DNA from: Massilia sp. MS-15
GTDB taxonomy: Bacteria; Pseudomonadota; Gammaproteobacteria; Burkholderiales; Burkholderiaceae_D
Reading direction: 5' to 3'
DNA: 45,632 nucleotides
NCBI RefSeq assembly: GCF_020176695.1
Contig: NZ_JAIWIA010000052.1
Coordinates: 1-45,632 of the forward strand
A program made the translations under genes and the position numbers. Positions 27,962-36,410 of the stretch are shown in pieces (positions within the stretch are counted from its first letter, which is position 1; every line of letters starts with the position of its first letter). Below the pieces are notes generated by a model that saw nothing but the letters and a program-made list of their open reading frames with translations, ran no database searches and was not told the origin of the DNA.

Positions 27962-29884
27962 ATGAGCATCTTTGACAACTACGCAGCCCGCTATGAGCGT
28001 ACCCGGGAAGAGGAATACTCCATGACGGAGTTTCTCCAGCTGTGCAAGAAGGATCCCCTCACCTACGCCAGCGCGCCGGAACGCATGCTGGCCGCCATTG
28101 GCGAACCGACCCTGGTCGACACCCGTCTTGACCCGCGTCTGTCGCGCATCTTCGCCAACAAGGTCATCAAGATCTACCCGGCTTTCCGCGAGTTCTACGG
28201 CATGGAAGAGGTGATCGAGCAGGTCGTCTCCTATTTCCGCCACGCGGCGCAGGGCCTGGAAGAGCGCAAGCAGATCCTCTACCTGCTCGGCCCGGTCGGC
28301 GGCGGCAAGTCCTCGATCGCCGAAAAGCTGAAGCAGCTGATGGAACAGGTGCCCTTCTACGCGATCAAGGGTTCGCCCGTGAACGAATCGCCGCTCGGCC
28401 TGTTCAGCGAGGAGGAAGACGGCACCATCCTCGAAGAGGACTACGGGATCCCGCGCCGCTACCTGCGCACCATCCCGAGCCCGTGGGCGGTCAAGCGCCT
28501 GCACGAGTTCGGCGGCGACATCAACAGGTTCCGCGTGGTCAAGCGCTATCCGTCGATCCTGAAGCAGATCGCGATCGCCAAGACCGAGCCGGGCGACGAA
28601 AACAACCAGGACATTTCCTCGCTGGTCGGCAAGGTCGACATCCGCAAGCTCGAAGACTATGCCCAGGACGATCCGGACGCCTACAGCTACTCGGGCGGCC
28701 TGTGCCTGGCCAACCAGGGCCTGATGGAATTCGTCGAAATGTTCAAGGCCCCGATCAAGGTGCTGCACCCGCTGCTCACGGCCACCCAGGAAGGCAACTA
28801 CAAGGGCACCGAGGGCTTCGGCGCGATTCCGTTCGAGGGCATCATCCTGGCGCACTCGAACGAGTCGGAATGGAAGACCTTCCGCAACAACCGCAACAAC
28901 GAGGCCTTCCTCGACCGGATCTACATCGTGAAGGTCCCCTACTGCCTGCGCGTGTCGGACGAGATCAAGATCTACGACAAGCTGCTGCACAATTCCTCGC
29001 TCGACAAGGCGCCCTGCGCCCCGGGTACGCTGCGCATGATGGCGCAGTTCGCGATCCTGTCGCGCCTGAAGGATCCGGAAAACTCCAGCATTTATTCGAA
29101 GATGCTGGTGTACGACGGCGAGAACCTGAAGGACACCGATCCCAAGGCGAAGTCGATGCACGAATATGTCGATTACGCCGGCGTGGACGAAGGCATGAAT
29201 GGCCTGTCGACCCGCTTCGCTTTCAAGATCCTGTCCAAGGTCTTCAACTTCGACAATACCGAAGTGGCGGCCAATCCGGTGCACCTGCTGTACGTGCTCG
29301 AGCAGCAGATCGAGCGCGAGCAGTTCCCGCCCGAGACCGAGCAGCGCTACATGTCCTATATCAAGGAGCACCTGGCGCAGCGCTACGTCGATTTCATCGG
29401 CAAGGAAATCCAGACCGCCTACCTGGAAAGCTATTCCGAGTATGGCCAGAACATCTTCGACCGCTACGTGACCTTTGCCGACTTCTGGATCCAGGACCAG
29501 GAATTCCGCGACCCGGATACCGGCGAGAGCTTCGACCGCGAATCGCTGAATGCCGAACTGGAAAAGATCGAGAAGCCGGCCGGCATTTCGAATCCGAAGG
29601 ATTTCCGCAACGAGATCGTCAACTTCAGCCTGCGTGCGCGGGCTACCAATGCCGGCAAGAACCCGGCCTGGACCAGCTACGAGAAATTCCGTAGCGTGAT
29701 CGAGAAGAAGATGTTCTCGAACACCGAAGAACTCCTGCCCGTCATTTCCTTCAATGCGAAGGCGAGTGCCGAGGATGCCAACAAGCATGCCGACTTTGTC
29801 GCCCGCATGGTCGAGAAAGGCTATACGCCGAAGCAGGTACGGCTGCTGTGCGAATGGTATCTGCGTGTGCGGAAGTCCTCCTGA
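27962..29884 (+). CDS. prkA: PrkA (YeaG) serine protein kinase / AAA+ protein
   Basis: 640 aa, cytosolic. The N-terminal AAA+ part has Walker A GPVGGGKSS (110-118), and the C-terminal half has the PrkA kinase-like domain. Full-length with the typical start MSIFDNYAARYERTREEEYS. In enterobacteria yeaG acts in starvation and nitrogen stress. In Bacillus PrkA acts in sporulation, though recent work suggests protease activity (recalled). First gene of prkA-yeaH-spoVR, the conserved stress trio. AAAGGA lies 7 bp before the ATG. Confidence 0.96.
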   Translation: MSIFDNYAARYERTREEEYSMTEFLQLCKKDPLTYASAPERMLAAIGEPTLVDTRLDPRLSRIFANKVIKIYPAFREFYGMEEVIEQVVSYFRHAAQGLEERKQILYLLGPVGGGKSSIAEKLKQLMEQVPFYAIKGSPVNESPLGLFSEEEDGTILEEDYGIPRRYLRTIPSPWAVKRLHEFGGDINRFRVVKRYPSILKQIAIAKTEPGDENNQDISSLVGKVDIRKLEDYAQDDPDAYSYSGGLCLANQGLMEFVEMFKAPIKVLHPLLTATQEGNYKGTEGFGAIPFEGIILAHSNESEWKTFRNNRNNEAFLDRIYIVKVPYCLRVSDEIKIYDKLLHNSSLDKAPCAPGTLRMMAQFAILSRLKDPENSSIYSKMLVYDGENLKDTDPKAKSMHEYVDYAGVDEGMNGLSTRFAFKILSKVFNFDNTEVAANPVHLLYVLEQQIEREQFPPETEQRYMSYIKEHLAQRYVDFIGKEIQTAYLESYSEYGQNIFDRYVTFADFWIQDQEFRDPDTGESFDRESLNAELEKIEKPAGISNPKDFRNEIVNFSLRARATNAGKNPAWTSYEKFRSVIEKKMFSNTEELLPVISFNAKASAEDANKHADFVARMVEKGYTPKQVRLLCEWYLRVRKSS

Positions 29885-30066
29885 GGACCGCTCCACGCAG
29901 GGCGCAGGCGCGTGCGAAAGCGGCGCGCCGCCGCGGATGCACCGGTCCGGCCGCCTGGCCGGCCCGGCCCGCGCACCGGCGCGCGTGCGCCGCTGCGCGC
30001 GATTGCGCGGCGTATTAAGATAAGGGTACCGGGAAGCTTGCCGGTGCTGAGAGCAGGAGGCCAGTT

Positions 30067-31338
30067 TTGACTTACCTCATCGACCGTCGCTTGCAGGGCA
30101 AGAACAAGTCAGCGGTCAACCGCGAACGTTTCCTGCGCCGTTACAAGGCGCAAATCAAGGATGCGGTCGGCCGCGCGATCAAGGGCCGCTCGATCACCGA
30201 CATCGAGAACGGCGAGAAAGTCACGATTCCCGTGAAGGACGTGAACGAGCCCCATTTCGGCCATGCCCATGGCGGGGTCTGGGAAACCGTCAACCCCGGC
30301 AACACGGAATACCAGAAAGGCGACCAGTTCAACCGTCCGCGCAGCGGTGGCGGTGGCAGCGGGCGCGGCCGCGCCGGCAACAGCGACCAGACCACCGAGG
30401 ACGATTTCATCTTCGAGCTCTCGCGCGAAGAATTCATGAATTACTTCTTCGAAGACCTCGAGCTGCCGAACATGATCAAGACGCAGCTGTCGCAGACGGT
30501 CGAGTTCAAGAGCCAGCGCGCCGGCTACAACGTGTCCGGCACCCCGTCCAACATCCATGTCCTGCGCTCGCTGCGCGGGGCGCTTGGACGCCGCATCGCG
30601 GTGGGCGGCCCGGCCAAGCGGCAGCTGAAGGAGGCCGAGGCGGCGCTCCAGGCCCTGCTCGACGAAGGCGCGCCGGCCGACGACGAACAGGTGCTGGCAC
30701 TGAAAGACAAGATCCACCACTTGCACATCCGGCTCAACGCGATTCCCTTCATCGATCCTTTCGATTTGCGCTACTCGAACCGGATCAAGGTGCCGAAGCC
30801 GAGCACCTCGGCGGTGATGTTCTGCATCATGGACGTGTCCGGATCGATGGACGAGACGCGCAAGGACACCGCCAAGCGTTTCTTCATCCTGCTCTACCTG
30901 TTCCTGAAACGGGTGTACGAAAAAATCGAGGTGGTCTTCATCCGCCACCACACGGCCGCGGCCGAGGTCGACGAAAACGAGTTCTTCCATTCGCGCGAGT
31001 CGGGCGGGACCGTGGTGTCCTCGGCCCTGCACCTGCTGCAGAAAGTGCTGTCCGAACGCTATGGCAGCGCCGACTGGAATGCCTATGTCGCCCAGGCCTC
31101 GGACGGCGACAACTGGGACAACGATTCGGTGCTGTGCAAGCAGATCCTGGGCCAGTCCATCATGCCGCGCGTCCAGTACTACACCTATGTCGAGATCACC
31201 GACGGCCCGCCCCAGAACCTGTGGGAACAATATTGCGAAGTGGCCGAGCAGCACCGCAACTTCGCCATGCAGAAGATCGTCACCCCGGCCGATATCTATC
31301 CGGTCTTCCGCGAGCTGTTCAAGAAACAGCCAAAGTAA
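30067..31338 (+). CDS. yeaH: YeaH/YhbH family protein (DUF444, VWA-like)
   Basis: 423 aa, cytosolic. The C-terminal half has a von Willebrand A-like fold with the metal-site DVSGS at 256-260. The N-terminal half carries basic residues and a glycine-rich linker (GGGGSGRGRAGN, about 95-107). YTYVEITDGPPQNLWEQY is typical of the family. Conserved partner of PrkA and SpoVR. Its biochemical role is not established. AGCAGGAGG lies just before the ATG. 182 bp separate it from prkA without a clear promoter or terminator. Confidence 0.93.
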   Translation: MTYLIDRRLQGKNKSAVNRERFLRRYKAQIKDAVGRAIKGRSITDIENGEKVTIPVKDVNEPHFGHAHGGVWETVNPGNTEYQKGDQFNRPRSGGGGSGRGRAGNSDQTTEDDFIFELSREEFMNYFFEDLELPNMIKTQLSQTVEFKSQRAGYNVSGTPSNIHVLRSLRGALGRRIAVGGPAKRQLKEAEAALQALLDEGAPADDEQVLALKDKIHHLHIRLNAIPFIDPFDLRYSNRIKVPKPSTSAVMFCIMDVSGSMDETRKDTAKRFFILLYLFLKRVYEKIEVVFIRHHTAAAEVDENEFFHSRESGGTVVSSALHLLQKVLSERYGSADWNAYVAQASDGDNWDNDSVLCKQILGQSIMPRVQYYTYVEITDGPPQNLWEQYCEVAEQHRNFAMQKIVTPADIYPVFRELFKKQPK

Positions 31339-31356
31339 TCAACACGGAGGCCTGCC

Positions 31357-32880
31357 ATGCCACGAGACCCGAACAACCCGCGCGCCCTGCCCGAGCAGTC
31401 GGAATGGACGTTTGAGCTGATCGAACAGGCGCACGAGGAGATCAGGCGGGTGGCCAAGCGCTACGGCCTGGATACCTATCCGACCCAGCTCGAGATCATC
31501 ACCGCCGAGCAGATGATGGACGCCTATACCTCGGTGGGGATGCCGGTGTCTTACAACCACTGGTCCTTCGGTAAGCACTTCCTGACGACGGAGAAGAGCT
31601 ACAAGCGCGGCCAGATGGGCCTGGCCTACGAGATCGTCATCAATTCGAATCCTTGCATCGCCTACCTGATGGAAGAGAACAGCCTGACGATGCAGGCCCT
31701 GGTGATCGCTCATGCTGCGTACGGGCACAACTCCTTCTTCAAAGGCAATTACCTGTTTCGCACCTGGACCGATGCCGACGCCATCGTCGACTATATGGTC
31801 TTTGCCAAGAACTATATTGCCGAGTGCGAACAGCGCTATGGCATCGATGCGGTCGAGGAGTTGCTCGATTCCTGCCACGCCCTGCAAAACTATGGCGTCG
31901 ACCGTTACAAGCGTCCGGCCAAGCTGTCGGTGGCGCAGGAAACCGCGCGCCAGAAGGAGCGTGAGGAATATGCGCAGTCTCAGGTGAACGAGATCTGGCG
32001 TACCCTGCCCTTGCGCGAGGAACAGGTCAGCGCTGCGGCGCCAAACCGTTTCCCGCCCGAACCGGAAGAAAACCTCCTGTATTTCATCGAAAAGTACGCC
32101 CCCCTGCTCGAACCCTGGCAGCGCGAGCTGGTGCGGATCACACGCAAGATCTCCCAGTATTTCTATCCGCAGCGCCAGACCCAGGTGATGAACGAAGGCT
32201 GGGCCACCTTCTGGCACTACACCATCCTGCAAGACCTGTACAAGGAAGGCATCGTCGGGGACGGCTTCATGCTCGAGTTCCTGCAGAGCCATACGAACGT
32301 CGTCTACCAGCCGCCAGCCACCAGTCCCTATTACAGCGGCATCAATCCATATGCGCTCGGTTTCGCGATGATGTCCGACATTCGCCGCATTTGCGAAGAC
32401 CCGACCGACGAAGACCGAGCCTGGTTCCCGGATCTGGCTGGCAGCGACTGGATCAAGACCCTGGACTTTGCGATGCGCAATTTCAAGGACGAGAGTTTCA
32501 TTGCCCAGTACCTTTCGCCGAAACTGATCCGTGAATTTCACTTCTTCGCCGTACTCGACGATGACCGCAGCGACAAACTGACCATCTCGGCCATCCACGA
32601 CGAGCAAGGCTACCGCTACGTGCGCCAGAAGCTGGCCGAGCAGTACAACCTCGGCAGCCGCGAGCCGAACATCCAGGTGTGGCAGGTGAATACCCGGGAC
32701 GATCGCGCCCTGACCCTGCGCCATACCCAGTTCAACCGCCGGCCACTGAACCAGCAGGCCCAGGAAGTGCTGAAGCACGTGGCGCGGCTGTGGGGTTTCG
32801 ACGTGCGGCTGGAAACGGTGGACCCGGGTGGCCACGTGGTCAGTTTCCTGGAGTGCCGGCGCGAAAAGCGCGGCCGCTGA
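31357..32880 (+). CDS. SpoVR family protein (YcgB)
   Basis: 507 aa, cytosolic, full-length. Family blocks are SYNHWSFGKHF, MQALVIAHAAYGHNSFFKGN, MNEGWATFWHYTILQ and SPYYSGINPYALGFAMM. The conserved His and Glu residues suggest a metal-dependent enzyme, but no activity is established. Third gene of the trio, 18 bp after yeaH with GGAGG upstream. In Gram-negatives the trio is stress and stationary-phase linked (established context), not sporulation. Confidence 0.95.
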   Translation: MPRDPNNPRALPEQSEWTFELIEQAHEEIRRVAKRYGLDTYPTQLEIITAEQMMDAYTSVGMPVSYNHWSFGKHFLTTEKSYKRGQMGLAYEIVINSNPCIAYLMEENSLTMQALVIAHAAYGHNSFFKGNYLFRTWTDADAIVDYMVFAKNYIAECEQRYGIDAVEELLDSCHALQNYGVDRYKRPAKLSVAQETARQKEREEYAQSQVNEIWRTLPLREEQVSAAAPNRFPPEPEENLLYFIEKYAPLLEPWQRELVRITRKISQYFYPQRQTQVMNEGWATFWHYTILQDLYKEGIVGDGFMLEFLQSHTNVVYQPPATSPYYSGINPYALGFAMMSDIRRICEDPTDEDRAWFPDLAGSDWIKTLDFAMRNFKDESFIAQYLSPKLIREFHFFAVLDDDRSDKLTISAIHDEQGYRYVRQKLAEQYNLGSREPNIQVWQVNTRDDRALTLRHTQFNRRPLNQQAQEVLKHVARLWGFDVRLETVDPGGHVVSFLECRREKRGR

Positions 32881-33347
32881 GCGCACCGCAGGCGTAGAGC
32901 CCCATGCGGCCGGAGGCGATCCGTCCGCCTATCCCTTCCTTCGCCGCGGTCACCCGGTGCACCAGCATCCTGCCGGGCCCGCGCAGGTGCGCCAGCCTGG
33001 CAGCACTGCCCGTCCTGCACGGCAGCCGGACCTGCGAGCCCAGCTTCCTTGTCCTACCCATCTCCCCCAGACTCCCTTTCCATGCCTGACCGCAGCTTTT
33101 ACTACCCCCGCCCCCTTCTTTCGACCATGCTGAGGTAATTTTTTTGCGCATCGGTGCGTGAACACACTGTTCAAAACGATGATTTCCATGTAGTTTTGCC
33201 ATGTACGGCAATCAGATATGCCTGAGAAGCTTGTCAGACGCACAATCAAAGTATGCCAGAACAGGGATTTCCCATTACTTTGAGCTATGGCTGGCGGGAA
33301 GGAAAATCGCTGGGGCTGGCCTGCCTGGCCACAGGCGTGCGTATCGC

Positions 33348-33365
33348 CAAACTAGCTATAGTTTG
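33348..33365. promoter_or_regulatory. Inverted repeat, possible operator
   Basis: CAAACTA and TAGTTTG, perfect 7-bp arms with a GCTA spacer, in AT-rich DNA about 350 bp upstream of tonB. It could be a regulator site. No regulator can be named. Confidence 0.4.
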
Positions 33366-33610
33366 CAAAAATAGCAGTAACTCAATATAGGAAATTTGCC
33401 GTTGAGCTTTTTTGGCATGAAAAATTTGGCAAAACCGGCATCCATGCCTGACGATCCACACATGGAGGAGAATCACTACGCAAAATTACAAAACATCCCT
33501 GCTTTCTGGACCACATGCACCCCGCGACCGCAGCTGTACAGATGAGCTTGTTTGGGCGTTTTTAGAGGCAGTTATGCCCTCTTTCAGGGGTGTAAAAATG
33601 TCTCCTCAAA

Positions 33611-33635
33611 AAAGAATTCGTAGGTATAATTCTTT
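33611..33635 (+). promoter_or_regulatory. Putative tonB promoter overlapped by an inverted repeat
   Basis: TATAAT at 33625-33630 lies inside AAAGAATT / AATTCTTT (33611-33618 and 33628-33635, 9-bp spacer). No good -35 is 17 bp upstream, which suggests an activator or an operator overlapping the -10. Predicted leader about 85 nt. Confidence 0.5.
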
Positions 33636-33719
33636 GATGTCCCGGATGCGGCCCTAGGTTTTTGTCGTGTTTAGTGGGTTTAGTGGCAACAAAAAGAGTT
33701 GGTATTGGAGAAAGATGGC

Positions 33720-34379
33720 ATGAATTTTACGCATGATAAGAACCCGGGGAAGAATTACACCGGTCTCGCCATTGTTATCCTGTTGCACGTGGTGGTCGCT
33801 TGGGCATTTATCAATGGCCTGGGCACCCGTATCGTCACCAAGGTAACCGAGGCTGTTGAAACAAAACTGATTGAAGAGGTGAAGCCGCCTCCCCCGCCGG
33901 AAACGCCGCCACCGCCGCCACCGCCGGAAATGAAGGCTCCGCCGCCGCCGTTCATTCCGCCGGTCGAAGTCCAGGTGCAGCAGCCGCCGCCGCCGCAGAA
34001 CGCGATCACGACGGCCACCAATACGCCGCCGCCGACCACCCAGCTGGCGCCGCCGGCACCTCCGGCACCGCCGGCCCCGCCAGCAGCACCGCGTGGTCCG
34101 AGCCGTACCGAGGCAGGTGTGGACTTCAACACTTGCGCGCGTCCGGAATATCCGCGTTCGTCGCAGCGTAACGAAGAAACTGGTACCACGACCCTGCAGT
34201 TCCTGATCGGTGTCGATGGTCGAGTAATCGAATCCAAACTGCAGAAGTCGTCTGGCTTCCGCGACCTGGACCGGGCTGCGCAATCGGCCCTGAGCAAATG
34301 CCGGTTCAAGCCGGGAACTGTTGATGGCCAGCCGCAACAGTCGTGGACAGCGGTGCAGTACGTCTGGACGCTGGAATAA
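33720..34379 (+). CDS. tonB: TonB family energy transducer
   Basis: 219 aa. N-terminal membrane segment about 14-33 with the conserved intramembrane His (His23), a proline-rich periplasmic spacer (about 54-125, many PPP runs), and a C-terminal TonB domain (about 145-219; ARPEYP, FLIGVDGRVIESKLQKSSG). It couples the proton motive force to outer-membrane TonB-dependent receptors with ExbB/ExbD. The ATG at 33720 has GGAGAAAG upstream. First gene of tonB-exbB-exbD1-exbD2. No receptor gene is in the window. Confidence 0.94.
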   Translation: MNFTHDKNPGKNYTGLAIVILLHVVVAWAFINGLGTRIVTKVTEAVETKLIEEVKPPPPPETPPPPPPPEMKAPPPPFIPPVEVQVQQPPPPQNAITTATNTPPPTTQLAPPAPPAPPAPPAAPRGPSRTEAGVDFNTCARPEYPRSSQRNEETGTTTLQFLIGVDGRVIESKLQKSSGFRDLDRAAQSALSKCRFKPGTVDGQPQQSWTAVQYVWTLE

Positions 34380-34465
34380 AACCGAGACAGACCATCGTCT
34401 CAACTCTATGATTTTCGTTGTTACTAAGTTCAGCGAACTGTCTATTTAATATTTTTGGAGGAAGC

Positions 34466-35398
34466 ATGTTTAAGAATACCCGTTTGTCCGCTATGCTGGC
34501 GGCTGTCCTGTTCTCGGTAACGGCGGCATCGGCCCTGGTCTCCGCACCGGCCTTCGCTGACGCTCCTGCCGCAGGCGCTACCGCTCCGGCGGCTGACGCT
34601 GCTGCCCCCGCTGCCGACGCAGCTGCACCGGCAGCCGACGCTGCAGCCGCTCCCGCTGGCGATGCAGCCGCACCGGCCGCTGGCGGCGAAACGACTGAAG
34701 AAGTCCACAACCCGTACGGCATCGAAGCCATGTGGGAAGAAGGCGACTTCGTCAACAAGGGCACCATCATCATCCTGTCGCTGATGTCGATCGGTTCGTG
34801 GTACATCATCATCACCAAGCTGATCGACCAGCAGAAGATCATGCGCCAGTCGAAAGAAGCTTCGGCCAAGTTCTGGAAAGCACCGTCGATCGCCGCTGGC
34901 TCGGCTCAGCTGAAAGAAGGCTCGCCGTTCCGCTTCATCGCTGAAACCGGCACCAAGGCAACCCAGCACCACGACGGCGCCCTGCTCGAGCAGATCGACC
35001 TGTCGACCTGGGTGACCATGCAGATCCAGCGCGCCGTGGACCGCGTCCAGTCGCGCCTGCAGGATGGCCTGTCGTTCCTGGCAACCGTCGGTTCGACCTC
35101 GCCGTTCATCGGTCTGTTCGGTACCGTCTGGGGCATCTACAACGCGCTGACCGCCATCGGTATGTCGGGTAACGCGTCGATCGACAAAGTGGCAGGCCCG
35201 GTGGGTGAAGCACTGATCATGACCGCATTCGGTCTGTTCGTTGCAGTCCCGGCGGTTCTGGGTTACAACTGGCTGGTTCGTCGTAACAAGTCGGTCATGG
35301 AAGACGTCCGTTCGTTCTCGGCTGACGTGCACTCGGTCCTGATCTCGGGCGCCATGTCGACCTCGAACGCTGCCGCTGGTGCCAAGAAGGCTGGTTAA
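34466..35398 (+). CDS. exbB: ExbB/TolQ/MotA family proton channel protein
   Basis: 310 aa. A signal-like N-terminus (SAPAFA cleavage) is followed by an Ala/Pro/Asp repeat (about 28-78, AAPAAD units). Then the channel domain follows with three membrane segments (about 92-115, 205-230 and 240-270; GLFGTVWGIYNAL is the signature). The long N-terminal form is common in tonB-exbB-exbD-exbD operons. TTTTGGAGGAAGC precedes the ATG at 34466. The upstream ATG at 34418 is not used. Confidence 0.92.
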   Translation: MFKNTRLSAMLAAVLFSVTAASALVSAPAFADAPAAGATAPAADAAAPAADAAAPAADAAAAPAGDAAAPAAGGETTEEVHNPYGIEAMWEEGDFVNKGTIIILSLMSIGSWYIIITKLIDQQKIMRQSKEASAKFWKAPSIAAGSAQLKEGSPFRFIAETGTKATQHHDGALLEQIDLSTWVTMQIQRAVDRVQSRLQDGLSFLATVGSTSPFIGLFGTVWGIYNALTAIGMSGNASIDKVAGPVGEALIMTAFGLFVAVPAVLGYNWLVRRNKSVMEDVRSFSADVHSVLISGAMSTSNAAAGAKKAG

Positions 35399-35400
35399 TC

Positions 35401-35829
35401 ATGTCGATGAGTGTCGGCTCCGATTCCGGAGATGAAGATACCGTGATGTCGGAGATCAACACGACGCCCCTCGTGGACATCATGTTGGTTCTCCTGATCA
35501 TCTTCCTGATCACCAGCCCGGTGGTATTGAATCTGCAGAAAGTGAATCTGCCTGCCGAGACGAACCAGGTCACCAAGACCAAGCCGGAAGACGTCAACAT
35601 CACCATCAACAAAGATGGCGAGATGTACTACAACCAGACGCGCATCGCGAACACGGACGAGCTGTTCAAGTTCCTCGCGGAGCAGTCGGTGAAGCAGCCG
35701 CAGCCTGCCGTCAAAGTTCGTGGCGACCAGGAGTCGCGCTACGAATCGGTCGGCCGGGTGATCTACACGGCTCAGCGTGCTGGGATTCAGAAGGTCGGTT
35801 TCGTCATCGAACCGCCTGACAAGGGCTAA
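35401..35829 (+). CDS. exbD: ExbD biopolymer transport protein (first copy)
   Basis: 142 aa. A single membrane segment (about 24-42) with the essential Asp26 in PLVDIMLVLLIIF, then a periplasmic domain ending in IQKVGFVIEPP. Starts 2 bp after the exbB stop. A member of the TonB proton channel. Confidence 0.93.
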   Translation: MSMSVGSDSGDEDTVMSEINTTPLVDIMLVLLIIFLITSPVVLNLQKVNLPAETNQVTKTKPEDVNITINKDGEMYYNQTRIANTDELFKFLAEQSVKQPQPAVKVRGDQESRYESVGRVIYTAQRAGIQKVGFVIEPPDKG

Positions 35830-35838
35830 TACCCTGTC

Positions 35839-35878
35839 CGCGATATCGGGATTTTCCCCGGAAGGTCTTGATATCGCG
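35839..35878 (+). other. Intercistronic hairpin between the two exbD genes
   Basis: Arms CGCGATATC and GATATCGCG with 22 bp between, including a GGG-ATTTT-CCC inner stem. No U-run, so more likely an mRNA-stability or processing element than a terminator. Confidence 0.5.
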
Positions 35879-35910
35879 TCCGAGACCCCAACATTTGAAA
35901 AGGAAACACC

Positions 35911-36342
35911 ATGGGCATGAACGTAGGTTCGGGCTCCGCTAAAGGAGCTGATCCGGAACCGATGATGGAAATGAACATGACGCCGCTGATCGACGTCCTG
36001 CTCGTTCTCATCATTATGATGATTATCACGATTCCGAAGCAAAACCACTCGGTCAATCTGAACATGCCGGTTGGCACCCCGCCACCGCAAACCACCCAGC
36101 CGGTGGTCGTGACGATCGACGTGGACTTCGATGGCACCATCCTCTGGGATGGCCAGGTCGTGAATAACCGTTCGGAACTGGAAGCCAAGATGAACGCGGT
36201 CGCCGCGATGCCTGACCAGCCGGAAGTGCACCTGCGTCCGAACAAGCTGGTCGAGTACAAAGTCGTTGCCGGCGTCATGGCAACCGCACAGCGTCTCGGC
36301 GTCACCAAGATCGGCATGGTCGGTAACGAGCAGTTCCAGTAA
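35911..36342 (+). CDS. ExbD biopolymer transport protein (second copy)
   Basis: 143 aa. Same layout as the first ExbD: membrane segment with Asp28 in PLIDVLLVLIIMMII and a short periplasmic domain (TAQRLGVTKIGMVGN). Sequence differs enough from copy one to be a paralogue rather than a recent duplicate. Tandem exbD genes are known in Xanthomonas and in many Burkholderiales. Separated from copy one by 81 bp with a hairpin. Confidence 0.92.
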   Translation: MGMNVGSGSAKGADPEPMMEMNMTPLIDVLLVLIIMMIITIPKQNHSVNLNMPVGTPPPQTTQPVVVTIDVDFDGTILWDGQVVNNRSELEAKMNAVAAMPDQPEVHLRPNKLVEYKVVAGVMATAQRLGVTKIGMVGNEQFQ

Positions 36343-36360
36343 TCGATCCATGTTTGACCA

Positions 36361-36385
36361 ACACGGCAGGGTTTCCCTGCCGTGT
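36361..36385 (+). terminator. Hairpin with terminator character before the TPR gene
   Basis: ACACGGCAGGG, TTT, CCCTGCCGTGT: a perfect 11-bp stem, followed by CCATTTT. The U-run is short and offset. It may attenuate rather than fully stop transcription into the next gene. Confidence 0.6.
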
Positions 36386-36410
36386 CCATTTTGAAGAAGG
36401 ATGTTTTCAG

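Larger units (their letters stand above)
32881..33719. other. 839-bp intergenic region upstream of tonB
   Basis: No gene recognised. GC-rich DNA to about 33115, then AT-rich. Contains a perfect inverted repeat CAAACTA-GCTA-TAGTTTG (33348-33365), GAACA-CAC-TGTTC (33160-33172), and the putative tonB promoter near 33611-33635. No Fur-like box was seen. Confidence 0.5.

Noticed and set aside
33160..33172. GAACA-CAC-TGTTC as a LexA site
   Set aside because: This resembles the Bacillus-type GAAC/GTTC box, not the betaproteobacterial CTGT-N8-ACAG one, and no SOS gene is next to it.
34560..34690. Direct repeats in the start of exbB as a DNA repeat element
   Set aside because: They follow the Ala/Pro/Asp coding repeats of the protein; no independent DNA signal.
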